Shown here in pieces: positions 44,870-56,309 of a stretch of DNA of 64,000 nt. The notes under the pieces were generated by a model. That model had not been told where the DNA came from. It saw only the letters and a list, made by a program, of their open reading frames with translations, and ran no database searches. The stretch's first letter is position 1; each line of letters opens with the position of its first letter. Both the position numbers and the translations under genes were made by a program. Source of the DNA: Candidatus Pantoea haifensis. GTDB taxonomy: Bacteria; Pseudomonadota; Gammaproteobacteria; Enterobacterales; Enterobacteriaceae. The stretch is taken from assembly GCA_018842655.1 (NCBI GenBank), contig JAGTWN010000004.1, positions 496,001 to 560,000 of the forward strand, written 5' to 3'.

Positions 44870-46543
44870 ATGACTGAATCTTTTGCTCAACTATTTGAAG
44901 AATCGCTGAAAGAAATCGAAACCCGCCCGGGTTCCATCGTTCGTGGCGTTGTTGTCTCTATCGACAAAGACGTTGTTCTGGTTGATGCGGGCCTGAAATC
45001 TGAATCTGCAATCCCTGCAGAGCAGTTCAAGAACGCAGCCGGCGAACTGGAAATCCAGGTTGGTGACGAAGTTGACGTTGCTCTGGATGCAGTAGAAGAC
45101 GGCTTCGGTGAAACCCTGCTGTCCCGTGAGAAAGCTAAACGTCACGAAGCTTGGATCACGCTGGAAAAAGCTTACGAAGACGCTGAAACTGTTACCGGTG
45201 TTATCAACGGCAAAGTCAAAGGCGGCTTCACTGTTGAGCTGAACGGTATTCGTGCGTTCCTGCCAGGTTCACTGGTTGACGTGCGTCCAGTTCGCGACAC
45301 ACTGCACCTTGAAGGCAAAGAGCTTGAGTTCAAAGTTATCAAGCTTGATCAGAAGCGTAACAACGTCGTGGTTTCACGTCGTGCTGTTATCGAATCTGAA
45401 AACAGTGCTGAGCGCGATCAGCTGCTGGAAAACCTGCAGGAAGGCATGGAAGTTAAAGGTATCGTTAAGAACCTCACTGACTACGGTGCATTCGTTGATC
45501 TGGGCGGTGTTGACGGTCTGCTGCATATTACTGATATGGCATGGAAACGCGTTAAGCATCCAAGCGAAATCGTGAACGTGGGCGACGAAATCACTGTTAA
45601 AGTGCTGAAGTTCGACCGCGAGCGTACTCGTGTATCTCTGGGCCTGAAACAGCTGGGCGAAGATCCATGGGTTGCTATCGCTAAACGTTATCCAGAAGGC
45701 ACCAAGCTGACTGGTCGTGTAACCAACCTGACTGATTACGGCTGCTTCGTAGAAATCGAAGAAGGCGTTGAAGGTCTGGTACACGTTTCTGAAATGGACT
45801 GGACCAACAAAAACATTCACCCATCTAAAGTTGTTAATGTGGGTGACGTGGTTGAAGTTATGGTTCTGGACATCGACGAAGAGCGTCGCCGTATCTCCCT
45901 GGGCCTGAAGCAGTGCAAATCTAACCCATGGCAGCAGTTCGCAGAGACCCACAACAAAGGCGATCGCGTTGAAGGTAAAATCAAGTCAATCACTGACTTT
46001 GGTATCTTCATCGGCCTGGACGGTGGCATCGACGGTCTGGTTCACCTGTCTGACATCTCCTGGAACGCGACTGGCGAAGAAGCCGTTCGTGAGTACAAGA
46101 AAGGCGACGAAATCGCTGCCGTTGTACTGCAGGTTGATGCAGAGCGCGAGCGTATCTCTCTGGGCGTTAAGCAGCTGGCAGAAGATCCGTTCAACAACTA
46201 CATCACTTTGAACAAGAAAGGTGCAATCGTCACCGGTAAAGTGACTGCAGTTGATGCTAAAGGTGCTACAGTTGAATTAGCTGATGGCGTTGAAGGCTAC
46301 CTGCGCGCTTCTGAAGCTTCACGTGACCGCGTTGAAGACGCAACTCTGGTTCTGAATGTTGGCGACGATGTTGAAGCTAAATTCACCGGTGTTGATCGTA
46401 AAAACCGTGTTGTTAGCCTGTCTGTCCGTGCGAAAGACGAAGCTGACGAGAAAGATGCAATCGCAACTGTTAACAACAAACAGGAAGAAAGCAACTTCTC
46501 TAACGCAATGGCTGAAGCGTTCAAAGCGGCTAAAGGCGAGTAA
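44870..46543 (+). CDS. rpsA: 30S ribosomal protein S1
   Basis: S1 is the large RNA-binding protein that recruits structured or leader-rich mRNAs to the 30S subunit. Its 557 residues equal E. coli, with six S1-motif repeats: two N-terminal ribosome-binding and four RNA-binding, recognisable by repeats of '[28 protein letters not shown]'-type segments. The start has only a weak GAAG-type ribosome-binding site, as in E. coli rpsA, which S1 itself represses. Codon use is strongly biased, as for a highly expressed gene. Confidence 0.98.
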   Translation: MTESFAQLFEESLKEIETRPGSIVRGVVVSIDKDVVLVDAGLKSESAIPAEQFKNAAGELEIQVGDEVDVALDAVEDGFGETLLSREKAKRHEAWITLEKAYEDAETVTGVINGKVKGGFTVELNGIRAFLPGSLVDVRPVRDTLHLEGKELEFKVIKLDQKRNNVVVSRRAVIESENSAERDQLLENLQEGMEVKGIVKNLTDYGAFVDLGGVDGLLHITDMAWKRVKHPSEIVNVGDEITVKVLKFDRERTRVSLGLKQLGEDPWVAIAKRYPEGTKLTGRVTNLTDYGCFVEIEEGVEGLVHVSEMDWTNKNIHPSKVVNVGDVVEVMVLDIDEERRRISLGLKQCKSNPWQQFAETHNKGDRVEGKIKSITDFGIFIGLDGGIDGLVHLSDISWNATGEEAVREYKKGDEIAAVVLQVDAERERISLGVKQLAEDPFNNYITLNKKGAIVTGKVTAVDAKGATVELADGVEGYLRASEASRDRVEDATLVLNVGDDVEAKFTGVDRKNRVVSLSVRAKDEADEKDAIATVNNKQEESNFSNAMAEAFKAAKGE

Positions 46544-46626
46544 TCGACCTGACGCACCGGGTGGGCAACCACCCGGTTTCGGTAGAAAGCTGCCATACAT
46601 TCCAATAGGGATTAACCGGAGGTTAC

Positions 46627-46911
46627 ATGACCAAGTCAGAACTGATTGAAAGACTGGCGGGACAGCATACTCATATACCGGCGAAAGTCGTTGAGGATGC
46701 GGTAAAAGAAATGCTTGAGCATATGGCCACTACGCTGGCACAGGGCGAACGCATTGAAATCCGGGGATTCGGCAGCTTTTCGTTGCATTATCGCGCACCG
46801 CGCACTGGCCGTAACCCGAAAACGGGTGACAAAGTGGATCTGGAAGGTAAATACGTTCCCCACTTCAAGCCAGGCAAAGAATTGCGTGACCGTGCAAATA
46901 TTTACGGTTAA
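46627..46911 (+). CDS. ihfB: Integration host factor beta subunit
   Basis: IhfB (HimD) pairs with IhfA to bend DNA in replication, recombination and transcription. The 94 residues match E. coli, with Pro64 in 'RTGRNPKTG' at the tip of the beta arm that intercalates DNA. GGAGGT precedes the ATG. It lies 83 bases after rpsA and has its own terminator. Confidence 0.98.
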   Translation: MTKSELIERLAGQHTHIPAKVVEDAVKEMLEHMATTLAQGERIEIRGFGSFSLHYRAPRTGRNPKTGDKVDLEGKYVPHFKPGKELRDRANIYG

Positions 46912-46930
46912 GCCGATACCGAATCGCATA

Positions 46931-46958
46931 AACGACACCTCCGGGTGTCGTTTTTTTT
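46931..46958 (+). terminator. ihfB terminator
   Basis: AACGACACC-TCCG-GGTGTCGTT forms a perfect 9-bp stem followed by a run of eight T, 20 bases after the ihfB stop. Confidence 0.92.
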
Positions 46959-47115
46959 GCCTTTCATTTGAATTGCGAGCTGTTATCCATATTGATGTTG
47001 CGCACAGTGTAAAAACATATCCTTGCTGTGCAGCTTCGCTCATCGCTGTAACGACCTGACTATTTATTACCAGACATCCTGTCAAACTGATGAAATCTGA
47101 TTAACGGAATTTATC

Positions 47116-49367
47116 ATGCTGACATGGATAGCCCTGGCACAATTAACTGTTCTCGCTGCTTTACCTTTGTTGCTGTTGCCGCAACTGCCTTCGCTGAGCG
47201 TATTGCTGGCACTGTGGGGAACAGGTTTTGGCCTGTTGCAGTTCTCTCAATCAACAGTGCGCATCGTCGCTGTTGCATTGCTGTTATTAGCATGGATGTT
47301 ACATGACGCGCGTCAAACCGTAACGGATACAGAACGACTTGCCAAACCGGGCCAGTTTACGGTGCTGATTGATGAAGTGCGGCGTAACACTAAGCAAATT
47401 AAAATCAGGTTGTTAAAAGAGAATTCGCGCTATCTCTTTCCACCGCGTTTTGCCTGGGTTGCTTATGAAAATGAAACCGCTGATTACTGCTCCGGCCAGC
47501 GTTGGATTATGCATCTGCGACTGCGTGCGTTACATGCCCGGCTAAATGAGGGAGAGTTTGATGCGCAGCGTTTTGCCTTTGCCAGCTATACGCCATTACA
47601 GGGCCGCATTCTTAAACGCACACCTTTAGAAACCCGTTGCGACTGGCGCTGGCATTTTATTCAACGACATGACGCTCAACTGGCACATTTATCACAGCGC
47701 GCCACCCTAAAAGCTCTCGCTTTTGGCATCAGAGATGAACTGAGTAAAACAACGCGCCAGCTTTTACGCGACACGGGAACAGCGCATTTGATGGCAATTT
47801 CAGGCATGCACATTGCGCTGGCAGCAGGGGTGGGCTGGATCTTAGCCCGCGGTATACAAAGTGTCTTTTCGGCCCGCTATATCGGTTATCTGTTTCCGCT
47901 TACCGTCAGTTGGCTGGCCGCCGCCATCTATACATGGCTTTCTGGCGGGCATGCGCCTGCACAGCGGGCACTATTATCGTTAACGTTATGGATGGCGATA
48001 CGCACAGCAGGAATACAACTGAATGGCTGGCAAATTTGGTCATTGTGTCTGGGCCTGCTGCTTTTGATCCATCCCTTAACCGTGCTTTCAGGCAGTTTTT
48101 GGCTCTCCGCTCTTGCCGTAGGCAGTTTATTAGTCTGGTATCACTGGTTTCCTTTGCCCGCTCGTTTCACTCATCAGCGACGCTGGATACCGCTCCGGCT
48201 TTTGCATCTCCAGGCGGGCATGATGATACTGATGGCACCTTTGCAGGTCGCCATGTTTAATGGCATCAGTTTAACCGCACTGATTGCCAACTTATTCGCG
48301 GTTCCGGTTATTTCCTTTATTACCGTGCCGCTGATTCTGCTGGCGATGTTGATGCCATTTATACAGGTGTCTGGACTCTTTTGGTGGCTCGCCGATCTCT
48401 CTTTGCGAGGTCTGACTGAGATGCTGACAAGCTTACCGGCTGGCTGGTGGCCGCTACAGGATGCGACGCTGATAGCGGCGATGGTGTGGGGTGGTTTAAT
48501 TGTGTGGCGCTTGCAATTTTTTATCGTGCACCCCTGAGCTGTTGCGCGCTTGCCCTGTCATTATTGATGGCCCGTCAGCCCGAGGATAAACCCGGCTGGC
48601 GCATTGATATGTTAGATGTGGGACATGGGCTAAGTATCGTCATTAGCCAGGGTAAAGAGGCTGTTTTATACGATACTGGCCCACGCTGGAATAATGACGA
48701 TGCGGGCGCACGAGTGATTGTTCCCTGGCTGGAGCGTAAACAGTTGCAATTGCAGCAAGTGATTCTGAGTCACAAACATCTCGATCACAGTGGCGGGCTG
48801 GAATCAATTAAGCAACGCTGGCCCCGGCTCAGTATACGCAGTGCCTTGAACCAGGCCGGGCATTTACCCTGTGTGCGCGGCACGCACTGGCAATGGCGTC
48901 AGTTAACATTCAACGTTTTGTGGCCCTTAACCGCTTCGAAAGAAGGCAATAACAATGATGCCTGCGTCATCAGTGTTGATGATGGAAAAGTCAGACTTTT
49001 ACTGACCGGCGACATAGAAGCGGTGGCAGAACGAAAACTCGTCACGCTTGAAAAACAGCGATTACACGCGGATATCGTGCAAGTGCCGCACCACGGCAGC
49101 CGGACTTCATCAACGGCTTTGCTGCTGCGTAATATTCAGGGCCGTGCCGCGCTGGCCTCAGTGGCACGTTACAATGCATGGCGAATGCCAGCTAAATCCG
49201 TTGTGAATCGCTACAAAGAACAAGGATTTAACTGGATGGATACCGCCCAGTCAGGACAGATAAGTATTCTGATCCATAAGGGAAAAATGCGCCTTGCTGG
49301 GTTTAGAGAAGATTTAATGCCCCGTTGGTATCATCAGTGGTTTGGCGTGAAACGCGAATCCAGGTAG
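47116..49367 (+). CDS. ycaI: ComEC/Rec2-family DNA-uptake channel protein YcaI (one frameshift as given)
   Basis: A polytopic membrane protein of the ComEC/Rec2 family, the inner-membrane DNA channel of natural transformation; E. coli YcaI is the counterpart. The first frame (to 48537) has the competence domain with many membrane segments and 'TGTAHLMAISGMHIAL'. The second frame (from about 48520) carries the metallo-beta-lactamase-like domain with 'SHKHLDHSGG' and 'QVPHHGSRTSS'. The break is at T6 48517-48522; one added T gives about 750 residues (E. coli 754). It is probably intact. No other competence genes are in the window. Confidence 0.88.
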
Positions 49368-49401
49368 AATGACCGGCTATTTCCAACAGCGTGAATAAAT
49401 A

Positions 49402-51150
49402 ATGCATCAAGACAAAGATCTCTCAACGTGGCAGACATTTCGTCGACTCTGGCCGATGATCTCGCCTCACAAAGCGGGTTTATTTGTGGCTGGAATAGCC
49501 TTGATAATCAACGCCGCAGGCGACACCTTAATGCTCTCCCTGTTGAAGCCTTTACTGGATGATGGCTTTGGTAAGGCAGACAAGTCGGTGATGCTGTGGA
49601 TGCCATTAGCGGTTATCGGGCTAATGTTGATTCGCGGCGTAACCAGCTATATCTCCAGTTATTGCATCTCATGGGTTTCAGGTAATGTCGTGATGGGCAT
49701 GCGCCGCCGTTTGTTCAGTCACATGATGGGCATGCCGGTTTCTTTCTTTGATCAACAGTCCACCGGGACGCTGCTGTCGCGTATCACATACGATTCCGAA
49801 CAGGTTGCCTCTTCTTCTTCAAGTGCTCTGGTAACAGTAGTGCGTGAAGGGGCATCAATCATCGGGCTGTTTATTATGATGTTCTATTACAGCTGGCAGC
49901 TATCGTTGATCCTGATTGTGCTGGCACCCATTGTGTCGTTCGCTATTCGTACTGTGTCTAAGCGTTTCCGTAACATCAGTAAATCGATGCAGAACACCAT
50001 GGGGCAGGTGACAACCAGCGCAGAGCAAATGCTGAAAGGGCATAAAGAAGTGCTGATTTTTGGCGGACAAGACGTTGAGTCAAAGCGATTTGATCGCGTC
50101 AGTAACCGTATGCGTCAACAAGGTATGAAGCTGGTTTCGGCTTCGTCCATCTCTGATCCTGTAATTCAGTTAATTGCTTCACTGGCTCTGGCGTTTGTGC
50201 TTTACGCGGCAAGTTTTCCAAGTGTGATGGACACCTTAACTGCCGGGACGATTACCGTTGTGTTCTCCTCCATGATTGCGTTGATGCGCCCGTTAAAATC
50301 ACTGACCAATGTCAACGCTCAGTTTCAGCGTGGTATGGCGGCCTGCCAGACTCTGTTTTCTATTCTTGATAGCGAGCAGGAAAGCGATAAAGGTACGCGG
50401 GAAGTGGAGCGTGCTAAAGGCGACGTTGAGTTCCGCGATGTGACTTTCACTTATCCTGGCCGTGATATTCCGGCACTACGCAATATTAATCTGTCATTGC
50501 CTGCCGGGAAAACTGTTGCGCTGGTAGGACGCTCAGGATCGGGCAAATCCACAATGGCCAGCCTGCTGACGCGCTTTTACGACATTCAGCAGGGCGAAAT
50601 TTTGCTGGATGGTTACGATTTGCGTGAATACACGCTGCGTTCATTGCGCAATCAGGTGGCGCTCGTCTCTCAAAACGTTCATCTGTTCAATGACACCATT
50701 GCAAACAACATTGCTTACGCGCGCAGCGAACAGTACAGCCGCGAAGAGATTGAAAAAGCGGCAACCATGGCGCATGCAATGGACTTCATCAGCAAAATGG
50801 ATAATGGCTTAGACACCATTATTGGTGAAAATGGCGTGTTATTATCAGGAGGGCAGCGCCAGCGTATTGCCATTGCACGTGCGCTGTTACGTGACTGCCC
50901 AATTTTGATCCTTGATGAGGCAACCTCTGCGCTTGATACTGAATCGGAACGTGCTATTCAGTCTGCACTTGATGAACTTCAGAAAAACCGAACGTCACTG
51001 GTCATCGCGCACCGTCTTTCTACTATTGAAAAAGCGGATGAAATTGTCGTGGTTGAAGATGGGCAAATTGTTGAACGTGGCACTCACGCTATGCTTCTGG
51101 CAGAGAAGGGAGCCTATGCGCAGCTTCACAAAATGCAGTTTGGCCAATGA
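49402..51150 (+). CDS. msbA: Lipid A export ATP-binding/permease protein MsbA
   Basis: MsbA flips core-lipid A across the inner membrane. The 582 residues equal E. coli. The N-terminal six-helix domain is followed by the nucleotide-binding domain with Walker A (GRSGSGKST, about 376-384), signature LSGGQ (about 481-485) and Walker B ILILDE. The TGA overlaps the lpxK ATG (ATGA), so the two essential genes are translationally coupled. Confidence 0.98.
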   Translation: MHQDKDLSTWQTFRRLWPMISPHKAGLFVAGIALIINAAGDTLMLSLLKPLLDDGFGKADKSVMLWMPLAVIGLMLIRGVTSYISSYCISWVSGNVVMGMRRRLFSHMMGMPVSFFDQQSTGTLLSRITYDSEQVASSSSSALVTVVREGASIIGLFIMMFYYSWQLSLILIVLAPIVSFAIRTVSKRFRNISKSMQNTMGQVTTSAEQMLKGHKEVLIFGGQDVESKRFDRVSNRMRQQGMKLVSASSISDPVIQLIASLALAFVLYAASFPSVMDTLTAGTITVVFSSMIALMRPLKSLTNVNAQFQRGMAACQTLFSILDSEQESDKGTREVERAKGDVEFRDVTFTYPGRDIPALRNINLSLPAGKTVALVGRSGSGKSTMASLLTRFYDIQQGEILLDGYDLREYTLRSLRNQVALVSQNVHLFNDTIANNIAYARSEQYSREEIEKAATMAHAMDFISKMDNGLDTIIGENGVLLSGGQRQRIAIARALLRDCPILILDEATSALDTESERAIQSALDELQKNRTSLVIAHRLSTIEKADEIVVVEDGQIVERGTHAMLLAEKGAYAQLHKMQFGQ

Positions 51151-52147
51151 TTGAGCGCATCTGGAGCGGGCGATCGCCGTTGTGGTTACTGCTCTGGCCC
51201 CTGAGCCTGCTGTATGGCGCGATCACCGCTCTGATTCGGCTCTGCTTCCTGCGCGGCTGGCGTAAAAGCTGGCGTGCGCCTGTACCCGTCATCGTGGTGG
51301 GAAATCTCACCGCAGGCGGGAATGGCAAAACGCCTGTCGTGATCTGGCTGGTAAACGTATTGCAACAGCGTGGATTAAAAGCCGGTATCGTTTCACGTGG
51401 CTATGGCGGCAAAGCTGAGCGTTATCCGCTGCTGGTTAATGCACAAACCTCCCTGAACAGGCCGGTGATGAGCCTGTACTCATCGCAGCACGTACGGGGG
51501 CACCAGTTGCGGTCGCACCAAAGCGTCGTTTAGCCGTTGAGGCCCTACTTAAACATAACGATCTTGACGTCATCATCACTGATGATGGCCTGCAGCATTA
51601 TGCGCTGCAACGTGATAAAGAGATCGTGGTAGTGGATGGTGTGCGTCGTTTTGGCAATGGCTGGTGGTTACCGGCGGGTCCGATGCGTGAGCGAGCCTCA
51701 CGCCTTAAGCAGGTGGATGCAGTGATTGTAAACGGAGGTGAGGCGCAGCCAGAGGAAATTGCGATGCACCTACAACCCGGTATCGCAACGAATTTGCTGA
51801 CGGGAGAAACCCAGCCGCTGCATCAACTCAATAACATCGTCGCAATGGCCGGAATTGGTCATCCTCCCCGTTTTTTCACCACGCTGAAACAGCAAGGTGT
51901 GAACCCGGTGGCTGAGATTGCCTTTGCCGATCATCATGCATACAGCGAAGCAGAATTGTCTGGTCTGACGCTGGCAGGGCAAAACCTGTTGATGACAGAA
52001 AAAGATGCGGTTAAATGCAGAAATTTTGCGCAGCAGAACTGGTGGTATTTACCGGTTGACGCGGTATTGCAAGGCTCAGGGGTTGAGTCTTTGCTAAGCG
52101 ATATCGAACAATTGTGCCGTCATCCTACATCTGATCCTCAGCATTAA
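51147..52147 (+). CDS. lpxK: Tetraacyldisaccharide 4'-kinase LpxK (one frameshift as given)
   Basis: LpxK phosphorylates the lipid A disaccharide at the 4' position. A membrane-anchor helix (about 12-32) precedes the P-loop 'TAGGNGKT' (55-62). The first frame ends soon after 'NAQTS', while '[20 protein letters not shown]' and the catalytic 'DDGLQHY' continue in another frame to 52147. The break is at CCC 51451-51453. One added C restores about 333 residues (E. coli 328). LpxK is essential, so this is almost surely a sequence error. Confidence 0.93.
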
Positions 52148-52175
52148 TATCAGGTGAGGCTGGCTAAGGAAGAGA

Positions 52176-53393
52176 ATGAAGGCCATACATTCACTTTCAT
52201 TGCAGCAAGCACGTAACCTTCACCTCGCTGCGCAGGGTTTATTGCGTCGTCCCACGCGCGCTGCGCAGTATCAGGATGTTGTAGATTGCGTTTCACGCAT
52301 GTCACTGCTACAAATTGACACCATTCATGTCGTTGCCCGTAGTCCTTACCTCGTTTTGCATAGCCGCCTTGGTCATTATTCGCCAGCATGGCTGGATCAG
52401 GCCCTGGCACAGGGGGCGTTATTTGAATACTGGGCTCACGAAGCTTGCTTTGTACCTCGACAGGATTACAAACTCCTGCGGCATCGCATGTTGTCACCGC
52501 AACGCCTGGGATGGAAATACAACGCACAGTGGGTAAGCGACCATCAGCAAGAGATCGCTGACTTACTCGAACAGATCAAAGTGACTGGGCCCGTGCGGGC
52601 GGCAGATTTCGGTCGCGGCGCTGATCATAAGCCGGGATGGTGGGCCTGGAAACCGCACAAGCGCCATCTGGAAAATCTGTTCAGCGCGGGGGAGTTGATG
52701 GTCGCTGAGCGTCGTAATTTTCAGCGTGTTTATGATTTACGTAGTCGAGTCATGCCGGAGTGGCAGGACGCGCTGCATAGCATCAGCGACGCGGAAGCGG
52801 TCAGGTTAATGCTGCTAAACAGCGCACGCAGCCTGGGCATTTTCCGTGCTGCCTGGCTGCCTGATTATTATCGTCTCAAACGTGTGGCGCTTCAGCCTTT
52901 TACAGATCAGGCACAGGAAGTCGGTGATATTGTTGCTGTTGAAGTTGAAGCACTTGGCAAAATGTGGCTGCATCGCGACTACCTGCCTTTGCTCAATACG
53001 CCGCTCAACGCCACGCATAGCGCCTTGCTGTCACCTTTTGATCCCGTGGTCTGGGATCGCAAGCGGGCTCGCGAGCTGTTCAATTTTGATTACCGCATTG
53101 AGTGCTATACGCCTGAGGCCAAACGTCAATATGGCTATTTTGTGCTGCCCATTTTACACCGGGGTGAAATCAAGGGCAGGCTTGATGCGCGCATGCTGCG
53201 CCCCGCCCGGCAGCTTATCGTCAAAAATATCTGGCTGGAGGAGGAGGTTCGTGTGACGCGCACGTTTATTCAGGATCTTCAGCGCACCCTGAGCGATTTT
53301 GCTGGCTGGCAAAATGCTGATCAGGTGGTTATTCAACATGCACCCGAGGCGCTGCAGGCGGCCTGGGGATCGTCATGGCGCACGCAGGCGTAA
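52176..53393 (+). CDS. ycaQ: Interstrand-crosslink DNA glycosylase YcaQ
   Basis: A 405-residue protein of the HTH_42/AlkX family. E. coli YcaQ is a DNA glycosylase that unhooks DNA interstrand crosslinks and removes bulky alkyl-purines. The catalytic Q-hydrophobic-D motif is present as Gln46-Ile47-Asp48 in 'SLLQIDTI'. '[11 protein letters not shown]' and '[14 protein letters not shown]' are further family signatures. It lies between lpxK and ycaR; the neighbours give no functional link. Confidence 0.93.
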   Translation: MKAIHSLSLQQARNLHLAAQGLLRRPTRAAQYQDVVDCVSRMSLLQIDTIHVVARSPYLVLHSRLGHYSPAWLDQALAQGALFEYWAHEACFVPRQDYKLLRHRMLSPQRLGWKYNAQWVSDHQQEIADLLEQIKVTGPVRAADFGRGADHKPGWWAWKPHKRHLENLFSAGELMVAERRNFQRVYDLRSRVMPEWQDALHSISDAEAVRLMLLNSARSLGIFRAAWLPDYYRLKRVALQPFTDQAQEVGDIVAVEVEALGKMWLHRDYLPLLNTPLNATHSALLSPFDPVVWDRKRARELFNFDYRIECYTPEAKRQYGYFVLPILHRGEIKGRLDARMLRPARQLIVKNIWLEEEVRVTRTFIQDLQRTLSDFAGWQNADQVVIQHAPEALQAAWGSSWRTQA

Positions 53394-53485
53394 CCAACAG
53401 CAAACTCGCACGGTTTCCACACACCCGCAGTGCATGCGCTATGGTATGCTTAACGCCTCAGAATTCGGTCCTTGATGGAGGATAT

Positions 53486-53668
53486 ATGGATCACCGTTTG
53501 CTCGAAATCGTTGCCTGTCCGGTATGCAATGGCAAGTTGTATTACAACAATGCTCAACAGGAACTCATCTGCAAGCCAGACGCACTGGCATTTCCGGTGC
53601 GTGACGGCATTCCTGTCTTGCTGGAAAACGAAGCGCGCACGCTGTCAGTTGAAGAGATTCATCCATGA
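53486..53668 (+). CDS. ycaR: YcaR, Trm112-like small zinc-type protein
   Basis: A 60-residue protein of the UPF0434/Trm112-like family with a conserved CPVC motif (residues 11-14). The ATG at 53486 has GGAGG upstream; the open frame extends back to 53375 without homology. Its stop overlaps the kdsB start (ATGA), the conserved ycaR-kdsB pairing. The specific role in bacteria is unknown. Confidence 0.93.
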   Translation: MDHRLLEIVACPVCNGKLYYNNAQQELICKPDALAFPVRDGIPVLLENEARTLSVEEIHP

Positions 53669-54414
53669 GTTTTGTTGCCATCATTCCCGCGCGCTATGCG
53701 TCAACGCGCTTGCCTGGGAAACCGCTGGTCGATATTCACGGCAAGCCAATGGTCGTGCATGTCATGGAACGCGCACGCGAATCGGGTGCCAGTCGCGTGA
53801 TTGTCGCTACCGATCATCCTGAGGTGGCAAAAGCGGTTGAAGCCGCCGGCGGCGAAGTCTGTATGACGCGCGCCGATCACCAGTCTGGTACCGAACGCCT
53901 GGCAGAAGTGATTGAAAAGCTGCAATTAGCCGATGACCAGATTGTGGTGAATGTGCAGGGCGACGAGCCGATGATCCCTGCGGAAATTGTGCATCAGGTC
54001 GCGACAAATCTGGCACAGGCAAAAGCAGGCATGGCCACACTGGCAGTGCCGATTACTGATGCGGAAGAAGCATTCAATCCCAATGCGGTCAAAGTGGTGA
54101 TGGATGCGCAAGGCTATGCGCTCTATTTCTCACGGGCCACTATTCCCTGGGATCGCGAACGCTATGCGACTTCCCGGGAACAGATTGGCGATACCCTGCT
54201 GCGGCACATCGGCATCTATGCCTATCGCGCCAGCTTTATTCGCCGTTACATAACCTGGGCACCCTGTCCGCTGGAGCAGATTGAACTGCTCGAGCAGCTG
54301 CGGGTCTTGTGGTATGGCGAAAAGATTCACGTTGCAGTCGCGAAAACAGTCCCCGGCGTCGGTGTCGATACCCCCGATGATCTGGTACGTGTCCGTTTAG
54401 CTATGCAGGCCTGA
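53665..54414 (+). CDS. kdsB: 3-deoxy-manno-octulosonate cytidylyltransferase KdsB
   Basis: KdsB makes CMP-Kdo from CTP and Kdo for lipopolysaccharide inner-core synthesis. The 249 residues include the nucleotidyltransferase signature '[15 protein letters not shown]' at about 7-21 and '[10 protein letters not shown]'. It is translationally coupled to ycaR. Together with msbA and lpxK it makes this a lipopolysaccharide-biogenesis neighbourhood. Confidence 0.97.
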   Translation: MSFVAIIPARYASTRLPGKPLVDIHGKPMVVHVMERARESGASRVIVATDHPEVAKAVEAAGGEVCMTRADHQSGTERLAEVIEKLQLADDQIVVNVQGDEPMIPAEIVHQVATNLAQAKAGMATLAVPITDAEEAFNPNAVKVVMDAQGYALYFSRATIPWDRERYATSREQIGDTLLRHIGIYAYRASFIRRYITWAPCPLEQIELLEQLRVLWYGEKIHVAVAKTVPGVGVDTPDDLVRVRLAMQA

Positions 54415-54418
54415 TGTC

Positions 54419-54439
54419 GCCGGGGATTTTCTCCCCGGC
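54419..54439 (+). terminator. Hairpin after kdsB
   Basis: GCCGGGGA-TTTTC-TCCCCGGC forms a perfect 8-bp stem five bases after the kdsB stop. There is no T tract, so it may be a 3'-end stabiliser or a weak terminator. Confidence 0.6.
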
Positions 54440-54526
54440 CTTAGGTAAAAAGTTTGATCCACTTCTAAACGCGCAAAAGTCAGGCCCTCCAGGATAGTGT
54501 GTTAGTTCATCTGAGGAGGATGAAGC

Positions 54527-55419
54527 ATGGAACATCTCAAAGCAGAATTAACGCTGGTGCTCGGAGAACAAATCAGCCGCCTCGAAACCATCAGCGAACA
54601 AACGCCCGCCAGACTCTACGCCTTATACGATCACGCCGGTAAGCCCATGCCACTAATGGCAAAATATTATCGTCATCAGGGTCGCGCAGCACTCGAAGCG
54701 AAGAAGCTGGCGCTGTTAGGTCATGAAGGACTGATTAGCGTACCGGCGGTGTATGGATTAGTGATCAGTCAGCAGAAGCCGGTGCATGAAATGTTGCTGT
54801 TGGCGCGTCTGAATGGCGTCTCGGCCGAAGCGCCAACGCGAGATGCGACGCGCTGGCAGCAATTTTGCGAACAGGTGGTTGAAGGTTTACTGGCCTGGCA
54901 TCGTATCGCCAGCCATGGCTTAGTTGGCACCGTAGACAGCACACAGGAAAATCACTGGCCCGCCTGGTTTCAGCAGCGTGTTGAAGTCTTATGGTCAACC
55001 TTAAGTTATCTGCGGCCGCCTTTTTTACGCTTGAAGATCGCCAAATTTTGTATCGCTGCCGTGCGCGGCTGGCCTGTTTTTTTCGTGAATTTGATGATCC
55101 CTGCGTTATGGTGCACGGCAATGTGCGCTTGCAGAGTATGGTCAAAAACGCCCGCAGCGATCAGCTGTTAGCGATGACGCAGCCGGGCAATATTTTATGG
55201 GCACCGCGCGAGTATGAGCTGATTCATTTAGGCAATACACCAGCCGAAATGGCGCTTTTACACCACTATTTACAGCGTGCGCCGGTATCAGAAGGGTTTT
55301 TGTGGCGACGCTGGGTTTACCAGCTGTGGGATTGCGTTGATACACTGGTCCACAGCGGGCAGTTTGACCGCCCGCGATTTGATCATGCGCGCCAGCAGTT
55401 ACTTCCCTGGCTCGGTTGA
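54527..55419 (+). CDS. ycbJ: YcbJ, phosphotransferase-like protein of unknown function (one frameshift as given)
   Basis: A homologue of E. coli YcbJ, whose function is unknown. A segment 'VMVHGNVRLQSM' resembles the catalytic loop of aminoglycoside-phosphotransferase-like kinases, so a kinase fold is possible but not established. GAGGAGG precedes the ATG. The frame is lost after 'LRPP' at T6 55021-55026 and continues 'TLEDRQILYRCRARL'. One added T gives 297 residues, the E. coli length. Its end overlaps the elyC end by 21 bases on the opposite strand. Confidence 0.85.
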
Positions 55420-56184
55420 AGGCGCATTTTTTGCTTTTAGCCGCTGCCAAATTTGCCCCAGCGTCTCATAGACCGCGCGTTCGCTGTGGCTCAGCCAAAG
55501 TGGAGAAGGGATGGCGCGCTCCCAGCCATTAAGCGGCGAGGTGATAGCCAGTTGATTGGCTGGCGCGGCAACAGGATCAAGCCCGGCGGCCTGAAAAAAC
55601 AACATCGCTCTGGGCAGATGATTCGCTGAGCTGATCAACAAAAAAGGACGATTGCCAACCAGGGCTTTCACCGCTTGCGCTTCTTCTTCGGTATCTTTCG
55701 GTTGATCGAGCATTTTAATCTGCTCAGATGGCACACCTAAACTTTCTGCAACAGATGCGGCAACCCATGCATTGCTCTTCGGATTCTTTCCTGCTGCGGC
55801 ACCGGTAAAAATCAACGTGGCGTGAGGATTAAGGTGCCATTGCCGTACACCTTCTGCTACCCGAGGCAAACTATTGCCGATTAAATTTGAGCTGGGTGCC
55901 CAATTCGGATTAAAGGTGTAGCCGCCGCCCAGCACCACAATATAATCAACCCTTTCTGAACCATTCCAGGTGGGAAACCGGTTTTCAAGCGGTAACAGCA
56001 GCCGGTCAGCTACAGGTTGCAGGCTCAGTAACAGCAGGAACAGCCAACTGAATGAGATCAAAATTTTGCCACTTTTTTGCCAACGACTGAACCAAAGCAG
56101 CAAAATACCCAAAGCCATCAGCAAAAGCAGAAACGGCAAGGGCAGCAACATGCCTCCCACCACTTTTTTTAGGGTAAAAAACAT
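55399..56184 (-). CDS. elyC: Envelope biogenesis factor ElyC
   Basis: ElyC (YcbC) is an inner-membrane DUF218 protein needed for peptidoglycan synthesis at low temperature in E. coli, linked to undecaprenyl-phosphate use. Two N-terminal membrane helices lie within residues 10-60. The DUF218 domain begins at 'VDYIVVLGGGYTFNP' and contains 'PKDTEEEAQAV' and 'SSANHLPRAMLFF'. The ATG at 56184 has AGGAG nine bases upstream and gives 261 residues; the frame stays open to 56439 but overlaps divergent cmoM. Confidence 0.93.
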   Translation of the reverse strand: MFFTLKKVVGGMLLPLPFLLLLMALGILLLWFSRWQKSGKILISFSWLFLLLLSLQPVADRLLLPLENRFPTWNGSERVDYIVVLGGGYTFNPNWAPSSNLIGNSLPRVAEGVRQWHLNPHATLIFTGAAAGKNPKSNAWVAASVAESLGVPSEQIKMLDQPKDTEEEAQAVKALVGNRPFLLISSANHLPRAMLFFQAAGLDPVAAPANQLAITSPLNGWERAIPSPLWLSHSERAVYETLGQIWQRLKAKNAPSTEPGK

Positions 56185-56309
56185 CAAAAAAGACTCCTGT
56201 TGTCTGAAAAAACAGCAGCTGGAAGAGAAGAACAGGATGAAAGGTTCATTCTTCTTGTGCCTGTGACAAAATAGCATAAGTCTCACCGCAGCATACCGGA
56301 GCCAGAGCC

